Below are positions 1 to 5,535 of a stretch of DNA of 5,535 nt, piece by piece (the stretch's first letter is position 1; every line of letters starts with the position of its first letter). This DNA is from an uncultured Christensenellaceae bacterium (GTDB lineage Bacteria > Bacillota > Clostridia > Christensenellales > Christensenellaceae): the NCBI GenBank assembly GCA_934438035.1, contig CAKSBK010000079.1, forward strand, positions 1-5,535, read 5' to 3'. A program made the translations under genes and the position numbers. Under the pieces are notes generated by a model. The model was not told the origin of the DNA. It searched no databases and was given only the letters and a program-made list of their open reading frames with translations.

Positions 1-502
1 TATTGATATTCGTAACCACATTTACAGGAAGCTTTTCAATATCCGCAGTCTTTAGGAAATTCTTAAGAAAATCCGCCGCGTAGGCATACGCAGGCTCCCC
101 GCCCTCGTTGTCACAGGAAATCGCAATCGCTCTTTTTTTATAAACCGCCGCCTCAAGCGCCGCGCCGAACGTTCCCGAATAGCATATATCTCTTCCCATA
201 TTTTCGCCGTTATTTATTCCCGAAACTACTAAATCGACATCGGGAAAAAGGCTGAGTAAAGCAATTTTAGTACAATCCGCCGGCGTTCCGCTAACCGCGT
301 AAGCGCAGATATCGCCAAGCTCCCGCATTTCGTATTTACTTACGATAATATCGCTTAAATAGTTTATGGAATGAGAAAAGCCGCTTCTTTGAGAGGACGG
401 TGCAACAACGCAAAGCTCGTAATCTTCTTTAAGAGCAAAGGCAAGCTCCCGTATTCCGGGAGCTTCTATGCCGTCGTCGTTAACCAAAAGTATCTTCATC
501 AT
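1..502 (-). CDS. surE: 5'/3'-nucleotidase SurE, N-terminal part (cut by window start)
   Basis: SurE is a metal-dependent phosphatase that removes phosphate from nucleoside 5'- and 3'-monophosphates, and in some species from short polyphosphate; it acts in the cytoplasm. About 166 residues are visible of a family length near 250, and the C-terminus lies beyond the left edge. Numbering from the second Met, the protein opens MKILLVNDDG, giving metal ligands Asp8 and Asp9. RSGFSHS supplies Ser39, SGINNG supplies Asn96, and GTPADC and YSGTFGAA are further family motifs, so the known metal site is intact. Two ATGs stand side by side (500-502 and 497-499). The first shares one base with the oadA stop codon (TAATG), which suggests translational coupling; the second fits the family N-terminus better. 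No strong Shine-Dalgarno sequence sits at normal distance, which also favours coupling. A 9-bp hairpin lies inside the first 20 codons. Being last in the visible operon does not tie it to the pump's chemistry. Confidence 0.96.
   Translation of the reverse strand, partial: MMKILLVNDDGIEAPGIRELAFALKEDYELCVVAPSSQRSGFSHSINYLSDIIVSKYEMRELGDICAYAVSGTPADCTKIALLSLFPDVDLVVSGINNGENMGRDICYSGTFGAALEAAVYKKRAIAISCDNEGGEPAYAYAADFLKNFLKTADIEKLPVNVVTNIN
443..465 (-). repeat. Perfect 9-bp inverted repeat (hairpin) inside early surE
   Basis: AAGCTCCCG is followed after the 5-nt spacer TATTC by its exact reverse complement CGGGAGCTT. In the surE mRNA this makes a 9-bp stem with a 5-nt loop, covering roughly codons 12-19 (residues APGIREL). 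In the transcript direction it is followed by GCCTTTGCTC, not a U-run, so it is not an intrinsic terminator. It could slow ribosomes, protect a 3' end after processing, or be a by-product of the conserved APG motif. The repeat is directly seen; any role is inference. Confidence 0.6.
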
Positions 503-1899
503 TAAACGGGGTGAACCCTTGTCTCCTTTTCCAGTCTGGAGGAGTCAAGCCTTGTCTTTGCCGCCTTGCGGTATTCAAAAAACTTAGGAGCAACCTGCGG
601 GAACATAGCGTAGCTTAAAATATCCTCGTCGCAGTCCACTTCTCCCTTTAAAAGCTCTCTTAATTTGGGAAGCTCGGGCTCTATATCGTCTGCGGGGCGG
701 TGGGTAATAACGGGTGCGTCGCCTATGCACTTCTTCCTTACGTCCTCGTTAACCTTGCCGGGAAGTCTTCCGTATTCGCCTCTTAACAGCGCCTTTGATT
801 CCTTTGTTACCATCTTATATCTCTCGCCCGCAAGGACGTTAAACACCGCCTGCGTGCCGACAATCTGAGAAGTGGGAGTAACAAGCGGCGGGTAGCCGAA
901 ATCTTCTCTTACTCTCGGAACCTCCGCAAGGCACTCTGAAAGCTTGTCAAGCGCGTTTGCGTTTTTAAGCTGGCTTATGAGGTTTGAAAGCATTCCACCC
1001 GGAACCTGATAAATAAGCGTGTTTATATCAACGCCCAAAACTTTGGGGTCTAAGAAGCCGTCAGCCTTTAAGCGCTCGGCAACCTTTTTAAAATGCTCTG
1101 CGGCAACCGTGAGCTTTTTAAGGTCTATTCCCGTATCATACTCCGTTCCCGCAAGCGTTGCTACAAGGGATTCCGTGCAGGGCTGGGAAGTTCCGTTTGC
1201 AAGCGGAGAAAGCGCGGTATCTACAATATCCGCTCCCGCTTCTATCGCCTTAAGATACGTCATGTCGCCTATGCCGGACGTATTATGTGTATGAACGTGT
1301 ATAGGAACGGTTACCTTTTGCTTTATGCTCTTAACAAGCTTATATGCGTCGTAAGGCAAGAGCAGGTTTGCCATATCTTTAATGCATATGGAATCCGCAC
1401 CCATATCCTCAAGCTCTTTTGCAAGGTTTGCAAAATATTCAAGGTTATGAACGGGGCTTGTAGTGTAGCAGATTGTAGCCTCCGCCCAGCCGCCGTATTT
1501 TTTGGTTGCTTTCATGGCGGTTTCAAGGTTTCTCGGGTCGTTTAACGCGTCGAAAATTCTTAAAACGTCCATGCCGTTCTCAATAGACTTCTTAACGAAA
1601 AGGTCTACAACGTCGTCCGCATAATGCTTGTATCCCAAAAGGTTCTGACCTCTTAAAAGCATCTGGAGCTTAGTGTTGGGCAACGCCGCCTTTAACTGTC
1701 TTAATCTTTCCCACGGATCCTCGTTTAAAAATCTTAAGCAAGAATCAAACGTCGCTCCGCCCCAGCATTCCAAAGACCAATAGCCTGCGCTGTCAAGCAC
1801 GGGGCACATGGGAAGCATTTCGGAGAGCTTCATTCTTGTTGCTGCCTGAGACTGATGAGCGTCTCTTAAAATTGTATCTGTAATACCTACTTTCGGCAT
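502..1899 (-). CDS. oadA: Oxaloacetate decarboxylase alpha-type carboxyltransferase (OadA / transcarboxylase 5S-like), no biotin domain
   Basis: This cytoplasmic subunit moves the carboxyl group of oxaloacetate (giving pyruvate) onto biotin carried by a partner protein. The 465-residue protein has an HMGL-like TIM barrel (about residues 3-270) followed by the conserved carboxyltransferase region of the OadA/pyruvate carboxylase B family (about 275-450). Visible motifs are TDTILRDAHQS, SLECWGGATFD, LLRGQN, FDALNDPRN, QVPGGM and VTPTSQIVGTQ. The metal site is intact: Asp13 in RDAHQ, Lys174 in IKDM (the carbamylated lysine in the family), and His203/His205 in HVHTH. It stops at RVHPV without the C-terminal biotin domain found in Klebsiella OadA, so it must use the free carrier encoded upstream. 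A longer reading with a TTG start at 1923 exists, but the ATG at 1899 has an AAAGGA site 9 nt upstream and matches the family N-terminus. It could also be annotated as pyruvate carboxylase subunit B, but no biotin carboxylase is nearby. Confidence 0.95.
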   Translation of the reverse strand: MPKVGITDTILRDAHQSQAATRMKLSEMLPMCPVLDSAGYWSLECWGGATFDSCLRFLNEDPWERLRQLKAALPNTKLQMLLRGQNLLGYKHYADDVVDLFVKKSIENGMDVLRIFDALNDPRNLETAMKATKKYGGWAEATICYTTSPVHNLEYFANLAKELEDMGADSICIKDMANLLLPYDAYKLVKSIKQKVTVPIHVHTHNTSGIGDMTYLKAIEAGADIVDTALSPLANGTSQPCTESLVATLAGTEYDTGIDLKKLTVAAEHFKKVAERLKADGFLDPKVLGVDINTLIYQVPGGMLSNLISQLKNANALDKLSECLAEVPRVREDFGYPPLVTPTSQIVGTQAVFNVLAGERYKMVTKESKALLRGEYGRLPGKVNEDVRKKCIGDAPVITHRPADDIEPELPKLRELLKGEVDCDEDILSYAMFPQVAPKFFEYRKAAKTRLDSSRLEKETRVHPV

Positions 1900-1908
1900 A
1901 ATATCACG

Positions 1909-1914
1909 TCCTTT
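1909..1914 (-). promoter_or_regulatory. Ribosome binding site that fixes the oadA start
   Basis: AAAGGA lies 9 nt before the ATG at 1899-1897. It supports that ATG over the in-frame TTG at 1923-1921, whose first bases overlap the oadB stop and whose start would add eight residues (IWKGRD and neighbours) absent from the family. Confidence 0.8.
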
Positions 1915-1919
1915 CCAAA

Positions 1920-3083
1920 TCAACCGAATAATGCGAGCAGTACGCCTGCCGCAACCGCAGAGCCTATAACTCCGGCAACGTTCGGGCCCATTGCATGCAT
2001 GAGCAGGAAGTTGTTGGGGTTAGCCTTTTGTCCTTCCTTCTGCGCTACTCTTGCCGCCATAGGAACGGCGGAAACGCCCGCAGAACCGATAAGCGGGTTT
2101 ATCTTGCCTTTTGTAATCTTACACATAAGGTTTCCGAGCATAACGCCGCCAAACGTTCCAAAGCAGAATGCGAGAAGTCCGAGGCCTATAATCATAAGCG
2201 TCTCCAGCTTTAAGAAGTTTTCGCCCGAAGCCGTTGCGCCTACGCTTAAGCCTAAGAAAATTACAATTATATTCATAAGCTCGTTCTGAGCAGTCTTTGA
2301 AAGTCTGTCAACAACGCCGCATTCGCGCATGAGGTTTCCGAGCATAAGCATACCTACAAGAACCGCCGCAGAGGGAAGAACCAACGCAACGAAAATAGTA
2401 ACGGCGATGGGGAAGATAATCTTCTCCTTCTTTGAAACGGTACGAAGCTGCTTCATCTCTATCTTTCTGTCCTTTTCAGAAGTGCAAAGACGCATTATAG
2501 GCGGCTGAATTATAGGCACCAAAGCCATGTATGAATAAGCCGCAATCGCTATCGGTCCTAAATATTCGGGAGCGAGAATAGACGTTACGTATATAGCCGT
2601 AGGTCCGTCCGCACCGCCGATAATACCTATCGAAGAAGCGACGTTAGGATCAAAGCCCAGAAGAAGAGCAAGTATGAAAGCAACGAAAATGCCGAACTGC
2701 GCCGCAGCTCCCAAAAGAAGGCTCTTGGGGTTTGCAATTAACGGTCCGAAGTCCGTCATAGCACCTACGCCTAAGAATATAAGCGGAGGATAGATTCCGC
2801 ATTTTACGCCCAGATACAAATAGTCCATAAGCGACGCCTGGTGGTTCTTAACTACCTCCGTAAAGCCCTCGATGGTGTTATAATGCACTCCGAGGTCCGC
2901 TCCCGGAAGATTTGCTAAAAGCATACCGAAAGCTATAGGCAAAAGAAGCAGAGGCTCAAACTGTTTGCCTATCGCAAGATATAACAGCACGCAGGACACG
3001 AGTATCATAACGCCCTGCTGCCAAGTCATCTGCATTATTCCGGCGTCATTTATAAAATTTAAAAATGCCTGTCCTATATCCAT
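1920..3083 (-). CDS. oadB: Sodium-translocating decarboxylase beta subunit (OadB/MmdB/GcdB family)
   Basis: This integral membrane protein decarboxylates carboxybiotin and couples the reaction to Na+ export. It has 387 residues, within the family's usual range, and is strongly hydrophobic, with about nine to eleven membrane or re-entrant segments from about residue 20 to the C-terminus. The family signature [13 protein letters not shown] is intact at about 153-165; its Asp159 corresponds to the essential Asp203 of Klebsiella OadB. The C-terminal polar helix [12 protein letters not shown] (about 365-376) contains the conserved Asn and Ser linked to Na+ transport. Further conserved stretches are [17 protein letters not shown] (about 99-115) and [14 protein letters not shown] (about 333-346). 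The ATG has AGAGGT 7 nt upstream. It lies 28 nt after the biotin carrier gene and 20 nt before oadA. The sequence alone does not say whether the physiological donor is oxaloacetate, methylmalonyl-CoA or another acid; the adjacent oadA favours oxaloacetate. No damage is seen. Confidence 0.96.
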   Translation of the reverse strand: MDIGQAFLNFINDAGIMQMTWQQGVMILVSCVLLYLAIGKQFEPLLLLPIAFGMLLANLPGADLGVHYNTIEGFTEVVKNHQASLMDYLYLGVKCGIYPPLIFLGVGAMTDFGPLIANPKSLLLGAAAQFGIFVAFILALLLGFDPNVASSIGIIGGADGPTAIYVTSILAPEYLGPIAIAAYSYMALVPIIQPPIMRLCTSEKDRKIEMKQLRTVSKKEKIIFPIAVTIFVALVLPSAAVLVGMLMLGNLMRECGVVDRLSKTAQNELMNIIVIFLGLSVGATASGENFLKLETLMIIGLGLLAFCFGTFGGVMLGNLMCKITKGKINPLIGSAGVSAVPMAARVAQKEGQKANPNNFLLMHAMGPNVAGVIGSAVAAGVLLALFG

Positions 3084-3111
3084 TTACAGTACCTCTTTTC
3101 GGTTTTTCGCT

Positions 3112-3483
3112 TTAAGCGATAACGTAGAGTACGGAACCGGTTTCAACGGTAGCTCCCTTTGTAGCGTTGCAAGCAACCACCTTTCCGGAAACAGGCGCAA
3201 GAATCTCGTTTTCCATCTTCATCGCCTCAAGTATGCAGAGGATGTCTCCCTCTTTCACCTGTGCGCCTACCGCCGCCTTAACGTCTAAAATATTTCCGGG
3301 CATGGGAGCGCTTACTTTCGTACCCTCTGCCGCCGCAGCGGGAGCGGGAGCCGCTGCCGCCTTAGGAGCGGGTGCTGCGGGTGCTGCGGGCGCTGCGGAT
3401 ACAGCCGCAGTTGAAGCTGCGCCAACCTCTTCAACTTCTACTTCATAGGAATTACCGTTAACATTTATTAAAAACTTTCTCAT
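3112..3483 (-). CDS. Biotin carboxyl carrier protein of the decarboxylase (MmdC / 1.3S-like)
   Basis: This soluble carrier shuttles a carboxyl group between carboxyltransferase and the membrane subunit. It has 123 residues in three parts: a short N-terminal beta-strand segment (1-20, MRKFLINVNG...) typical of gamma subunits of methylmalonyl-CoA and glutaconyl-CoA decarboxylases, a flexible Ala/Pro linker (about 22-53), and a biotinyl domain (about 55-123). The biotinylation motif EAMKM is intact, with Lys89 as the biotin acceptor 34 residues from the C-terminus, the standard position. APMPG at 59-63 is the other domain signature. The ATG is preceded by AAGGAGG at 8 nt. It is the only biotin carrier in the window, so both carboxyltransferases (the OadA-type and the MmdA-like one) would have to share it. 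A separate ligase (BirA) must biotinylate it and is not encoded here. Linker length probably varies between strains because part of it is coded by a 9-nt tandem repeat. Confidence 0.95.
   Translation of the reverse strand: MRKFLINVNGNSYEVEVEEVGAASTAAVSAAPAAPAAPAPKAAAAPAPAAAAEGTKVSAPMPGNILDVKAAVGAQVKEGDILCILEAMKMENEILAPVSGKVVACNATKGATVETGSVLYVIA
3370..3396. repeat. 9-nt tandem repeat, three units, in the Ala/Pro linker
   Basis: On the plus strand the unit GGGTGCTGC occurs twice in a row (3370-3378, 3379-3387), then once with a single change (GGGCGCTGC, 3388-3396). On the coding strand it encodes repeated Ala-Ala-Pro. Near-identical DNA units, not just similar amino acids, point to recent duplication by slippage or unequal exchange. 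Confidence 0.75.
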
Positions 3484-3504
3484 TTGTTGTTCCTCCTTGG
3501 TTTT

Positions 3505-3888
3505 TTACATCATCTGACTGCGTCTGCCTGCGTTTGCCCAGGCTGTTCTTCTTGCTTTCTTTACGGATCTTACGGCAATGTTTTTAGGCTCCGTGCCCAT
3601 TGCCGCTGCGCATGCCGCCGCAATTACCGCTATAAGCTCAAGGTCGTCCTCCGAAGCGGCGGGAACGGTAACCTCTTGCTCGTTAACCTGTTCTTCTTTT
3701 ACAGGCTCGGTATTCTTTGCCTTGTTCTTCTTTTCTTCTTTCTTTGCGCTCATGTTTTTGGATAGCTTATCTACCCCCGTTCCGGCGGCGGCAATCAGCT
3801 TTACCACGCCGATAATAAGCACGAGCATTATGAAAACTATTACAAGACCTATGAGAGTGACCTCTAAACCCAATATAAGTTTATCCAT
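3505..3888 (-). CDS. OadG/MmdD-family small membrane subunit of the decarboxylase pump
   Basis: This subunit anchors the soluble carboxyltransferase to OadB and stabilises the complex at the membrane. The 127-residue protein has one N-terminal transmembrane helix (about residues 5-33), then a charged Lys/Glu-rich linker (about 41-80) and a conserved C-terminal block. That block holds the Ala-rich helix ELIAVIAAACAAAMG (about 84-98) and a basic tail VRSVKKARRTAWANAGRR (106-123), resembling the C-terminal end of MmdD and of Bacillota OadG proteins, where it is thought to contact the carboxyltransferase. The ATG has AAGGGGGT 8 nt upstream. That site overlaps the stop codon of the carboxyltransferase-like gene, and the gap between the two genes is only 14 nt, so coupling is likely. 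Family membership rests on architecture, motif and position; I cannot tell from the sequence whether it binds the OadA-type or the MmdA-like subunit. Confidence 0.9.
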   Translation of the reverse strand: MDKLILGLEVTLIGLVIVFIMLVLIIGVVKLIAAAGTGVDKLSKNMSAKKEEKKNKAKNTEPVKEEQVNEQEVTVPAASEDDLELIAVIAAACAAAMGTEPKNIAVRSVKKARRTAWANAGRRSQMM

Positions 3889-3896
3889 TTGCGTCT

Positions 3897-3904
3897 ACCC
3901 CCTT
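3897..3904 (-). promoter_or_regulatory. Ribosome binding site of the oadG-like gene overlapping the upstream stop codon
   Basis: AAGGGGGT sits 8 nt before the ATG at 3888-3886 and shares two bases with the TAA stop (3905-3903) of the carboxyltransferase-like gene. Ribosomes ending on the upstream gene would be placed at this site. Confidence 0.65.
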
Positions 3905-5291
3905 AAAGCGGCATTATAATATGCTTTCTTAAGGGTTTTTCCTCTCTCTTGTTTATTGCGGTATTTATTGCGCTTATAAGAACCTTTCTCGTATCCTCGG
4001 GCGCAACAACGTCGTCCGCAACGCCCTGCGTCAAAGCAGCCTGTGCGCTTAAGAAATTCTCTTTATACTGCTTTTCCTCGCCGGGCTTGCCGTACATAAC
4101 AACGCTTCCCGCCTCTTCGCCTAAGGCGCCCAGCTGAGCGTCGGGATAAACATAGAGAAGGTCATGGCAGCTTCTCGCTCCCATTACCGCAAAGCCCTCG
4201 CCTATGGCTTTGCCCGTAACAAGCGCTATTTTTGCGCAGCCCGCAGTCGCGTAAGCCGTTATGAGCTTTGCAAAGTTTGCCGTCTGGCAGCACTTTACCG
4301 CTTTTGCGCAAATTGAAGAGCCTTCGTTATTAATTACCGTAATCACGGGAAGATCATATGCGTCTAAAATGCTTATGAATCTTGCCGCCTTTTTATATGC
4401 CTTTGAGGAAATTTCTTTTCCCGCGTCGTTTGCAACAAAACCGCAGGAAATTCCGTCTAACATCGCAAAGCCTGTTACCATCTCAGGAGCAAAGTCCTTT
4501 GAAACTTCAAAGAAGCTGCCTGCGTCGCATATGTCGTTTACAAGCGCCCTTGTATCTTCTGCAGAAGCAAAAACACGTCTTTGCGCATCGTCGTTTGAAA
4601 TTTCAAGGTCTGCGCTTTCAAGGTTGTTCTGCGGAAGATAGGAAAGCAGTTTCTTTGCGGCAGCAATCGCCTCCGCCTCGTCTTTAACGCTAAACTGCGC
4701 TATTCCGTTTTCCTTAGTCATAACCTCCGAGCCTGCAAGCTTTTGTGCGTCCGCGTCCGTCTTTTCCTTTGAAGCTATAACCATAGCGGGGTGAACCGCT
4801 GCAGCGGAAACCTTATCGATCGCAATGGTGAAATCCGTCATTGCAGCAAATGCGCAGGAAGTTCCGAACATCTCTCCCGCGGCAATGCTTACCGTAGGCA
4901 CTACGCCCGAAACGTCGTTTATAGCCTTTGCGACTCTTATATATGCGTCAACCGCCGCTGCGCCTTCCTGTACTCTCGCCCCTTTGGAGCTCCACCTGGC
5001 AATAACCGGATATCCGCATTTTGCCGCCATAGATATAGCCTTAACGATCTTATCCGCCTGCGCAGAACTCATAGAGCCTCCGAGAACGCTCTCATCCTGA
5101 GCAAAAACGCATACGGGAAGACCTTCGACCTTGCCCCAGCCGGATATAACGCCCTCTCCCGCACAGGAGACGTCGCTGTAACCGTAAACCGCATTTGAAC
5201 GGCGGACGTGTTTATCCACCTCTACAAAGCTGCCCTCATCGACAAGCGCCGTAATAAAGCTTCTTGCTGTCATGCCGCTGTCTTTGTTCAT
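3903..5291 (-). CDS. Divergent acyl-CoA carboxyltransferase-like protein (MmdA / PccB / 12S family)
   Basis: Family members move carboxyl groups between biotin and an acyl-CoA such as propionyl-CoA or methylmalonyl-CoA. The 462-residue protein has the two crotonase-like halves of the family: N-half about 8-222 (TARSFITALVDEGSFVEV, FAQDESVLGGS, GARVQEG, SYLPQNNLE) and C-half about 243-462 (FFEVSKDFAPEMVTGFA, KKAARFISILDAY, ending PEDTR...REE...MPL). Members usually have about 510-520 residues. This one starts directly at the TAR motif and lacks the preceding 35-45 residues. An in-frame stop three codons before the ATG (5297-5295) rules out a longer start. Several active-site motifs differ from the classical pattern as I recall it: DSGGARIQEG is SSKGARVQEG (101-110); GPCAGGAVYSPALTDF is GEMFGTSCAFAAMTDF (139-154); TRKAYGGAY is TGKAIGEGF (359-367); and VPGF is lost around 322-325. 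It may be inactive, structural or of changed specificity. It is unlikely to be a pseudogene, because the frame is intact and the motifs outside the active site are conserved. Confidence 0.85.
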   Translation of the reverse strand: MNKDSGMTARSFITALVDEGSFVEVDKHVRRSNAVYGYSDVSCAGEGVISGWGKVEGLPVCVFAQDESVLGGSMSSAQADKIVKAISMAAKCGYPVIARWSSKGARVQEGAAAVDAYIRVAKAINDVSGVVPTVSIAAGEMFGTSCAFAAMTDFTIAIDKVSAAAVHPAMVIASKEKTDADAQKLAGSEVMTKENGIAQFSVKDEAEAIAAAKKLLSYLPQNNLESADLEISNDDAQRRVFASAEDTRALVNDICDAGSFFEVSKDFAPEMVTGFAMLDGISCGFVANDAGKEISSKAYKKAARFISILDAYDLPVITVINNEGSSICAKAVKCCQTANFAKLITAYATAGCAKIALVTGKAIGEGFAVMGARSCHDLLYVYPDAQLGALGEEAGSVVMYGKPGEEKQYKENFLSAQAALTQGVADDVVAPEDTRKVLISAINTAINKREEKPLRKHIIMPL

Positions 5292-5298
5292 TTGTCAA

Positions 5299-5305
5299 AC
5301 CTCCG
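5299..5305 (-). promoter_or_regulatory. Ribosome binding site supporting the short start of the carboxyltransferase-like gene
   Basis: CGGAGGT lies about 7 nt before the ATG at 5291-5289. With the in-frame TGA at 5297-5295 just upstream, it shows that the missing N-terminal segment is real and not a start-calling error. Confidence 0.85.
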
Positions 5306-5330
5306 TAATTTTTTCTGAATTATTTAAAAG

Positions 5331-5535
5331 CTATAGCTGCTTTAAATACGTAATTTCATCGTCCGTTAAGAACCTGTACTCTCCTTTTTTGAGTTCTCCC
5401 AGATTAAGGTCGCCTATGCTTATGCGTTTTAAGAAAACAACCTCTTTTTCTATCGCATCAAACATTCTTCTGACCTGTCTGTTTCTTCCCTCGTGTATTA
5501 TTATGGTGAGCTCCGTTCTGTCGGGCTGAGTCTTA
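5331..5535 (-). CDS. RNA pseudouridine synthase, RsuA/RluB family, C-terminal end (cut by window end)
   Basis: Enzymes of this family turn specific uridines of 16S or 23S rRNA into pseudouridine. Only the last 67 codons are visible; the S4-like domain and the catalytic-Asp segment lie beyond the right edge. The visible part contains the family's C-terminal signature HEGRNRQVRRMFDAI, then VVFLKRISIGDLNLGELKKGEYRFLTDDEI, a pattern typical of RsuA, RluB and RluF. The stop TAG is at 5333-5331. The next gene starts 39 nt later with no terminator between, so read-through into the pump genes is likely. RluB is the most common member in Bacillota, but the visible end does not decide between subfamilies. 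Confidence 0.93.
   Translation of the reverse strand, partial: KTQPDRTELTIIIHEGRNRQVRRMFDAIEKEVVFLKRISIGDLNLGELKKGEYRFLTDDEITYLKQL

Noticed and set aside
509..518. Short inverted repeat GGGT/ACCC near the oadA end that might hide a surE ribosome binding site
   Set aside because: The stem is 4 bp with a 2-nt loop, too weak to support a claim.
1900..1923. TTG start for oadA at 1923 overlapping the oadB stop
   Set aside because: The eight extra residues do not match the family, while the ATG at 1899 has a good AAAGGA site at 9 nt and gives the expected N-terminus.
3107..3119. Palindrome TCGCTTTAAGCGA at the biotin carrier stop codon, as a possible terminator
   Set aside because: The stem is only 5 bp with a 3-nt loop, and the transcript continues with an A-run, not a U-run; the downstream gene starts 28 nt later with its own ribosome binding site.
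3167..3448. Long plus-strand open frames opposite the biotin carrier, OadG-like and carboxyltransferase-like genes
   Set aside because: They are complementary-strand readings of well-supported genes, have no family motifs or convincing ribosome binding sites, and reflect Ala-rich, codon-biased sequence.
5292..5297. TTTGACAAATG before the carboxyltransferase-like start resembles a -35 box
   Set aside because: It lies directly at the start codon with no -10 element at proper distance outside coding sequence; it is the spacer of the ribosome binding site.
5298..5330. Possible promoter in the A/T-rich 39-nt gap (TTTTAAATAATTC)
   Set aside because: No paired -35/-10 boxes with 16-18 nt spacing can be fitted there with a start site before the ribosome binding site; the A/T richness alone is not evidence.

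Overview
The window is a tightly packed, single-direction gene block. Every gene I can support lies on the minus strand, so transcription runs from the right end to the left end. It suggests an anaerobic member of the Bacillota (Clostridia-like). The reasons are strong GGAGG-type ribosome binding sites before most genes, mid-range GC by eye, very short intergenic gaps, and a split sodium-pumping decarboxylase with a separate Ala/Pro-linker biotin carrier. The lineage is an inference. No rRNA, mobile element or other marker fixes it.

In transcription order the layout is: (1) 5535-5331, the C-terminal end of an RsuA/RluB-type RNA pseudouridine synthase, cut by the window edge; (2) 5291-3903, a short and divergent acyl-CoA carboxyltransferase-like protein (MmdA/12S family); (3) 3888-3505, an OadG/MmdD-type small membrane subunit; (4) 3483-3112, a free biotin carrier protein; (5) 3083-1920, the OadB/MmdB-type Na+-translocating beta subunit; (6) 1899-502, an OadA/transcarboxylase 5S-type oxaloacetate carboxyltransferase without its own biotin domain; (7) 502-1, the N-terminal two thirds of the nucleotidase SurE, cut by the window edge. 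Gaps are 39, 14, 21, 28 and 20 nt, then a 1-nt overlap. No promoter or terminator is visible, so this looks like the interior of one operon.

Genes 2 to 6 make a biotin-dependent decarboxylase sodium pump. OadA should take the carboxyl group from oxaloacetate and pass it to the biotin on the free carrier. OadB, held by OadG, should release CO2 from carboxybiotin and move Na+ across the membrane. The unusual point is that the same cluster also carries a carboxyltransferase of the second, acyl-CoA type. The part list therefore resembles a 12S + 5S + 1.3S transcarboxylase joined to a sodium pump. The acyl-CoA-type subunit has lost its usual N-terminal segment, and several glycine-rich active-site motifs are altered. 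It may be a scaffold, a regulator or an enzyme with another substrate. No biotin carboxylase is present, as expected for an ATP-independent decarboxylase.

There is no gene-free stretch longer than 39 nt between the genes. I saw no RNA genes, CRISPR array, insertion sequence, attachment site or origin.
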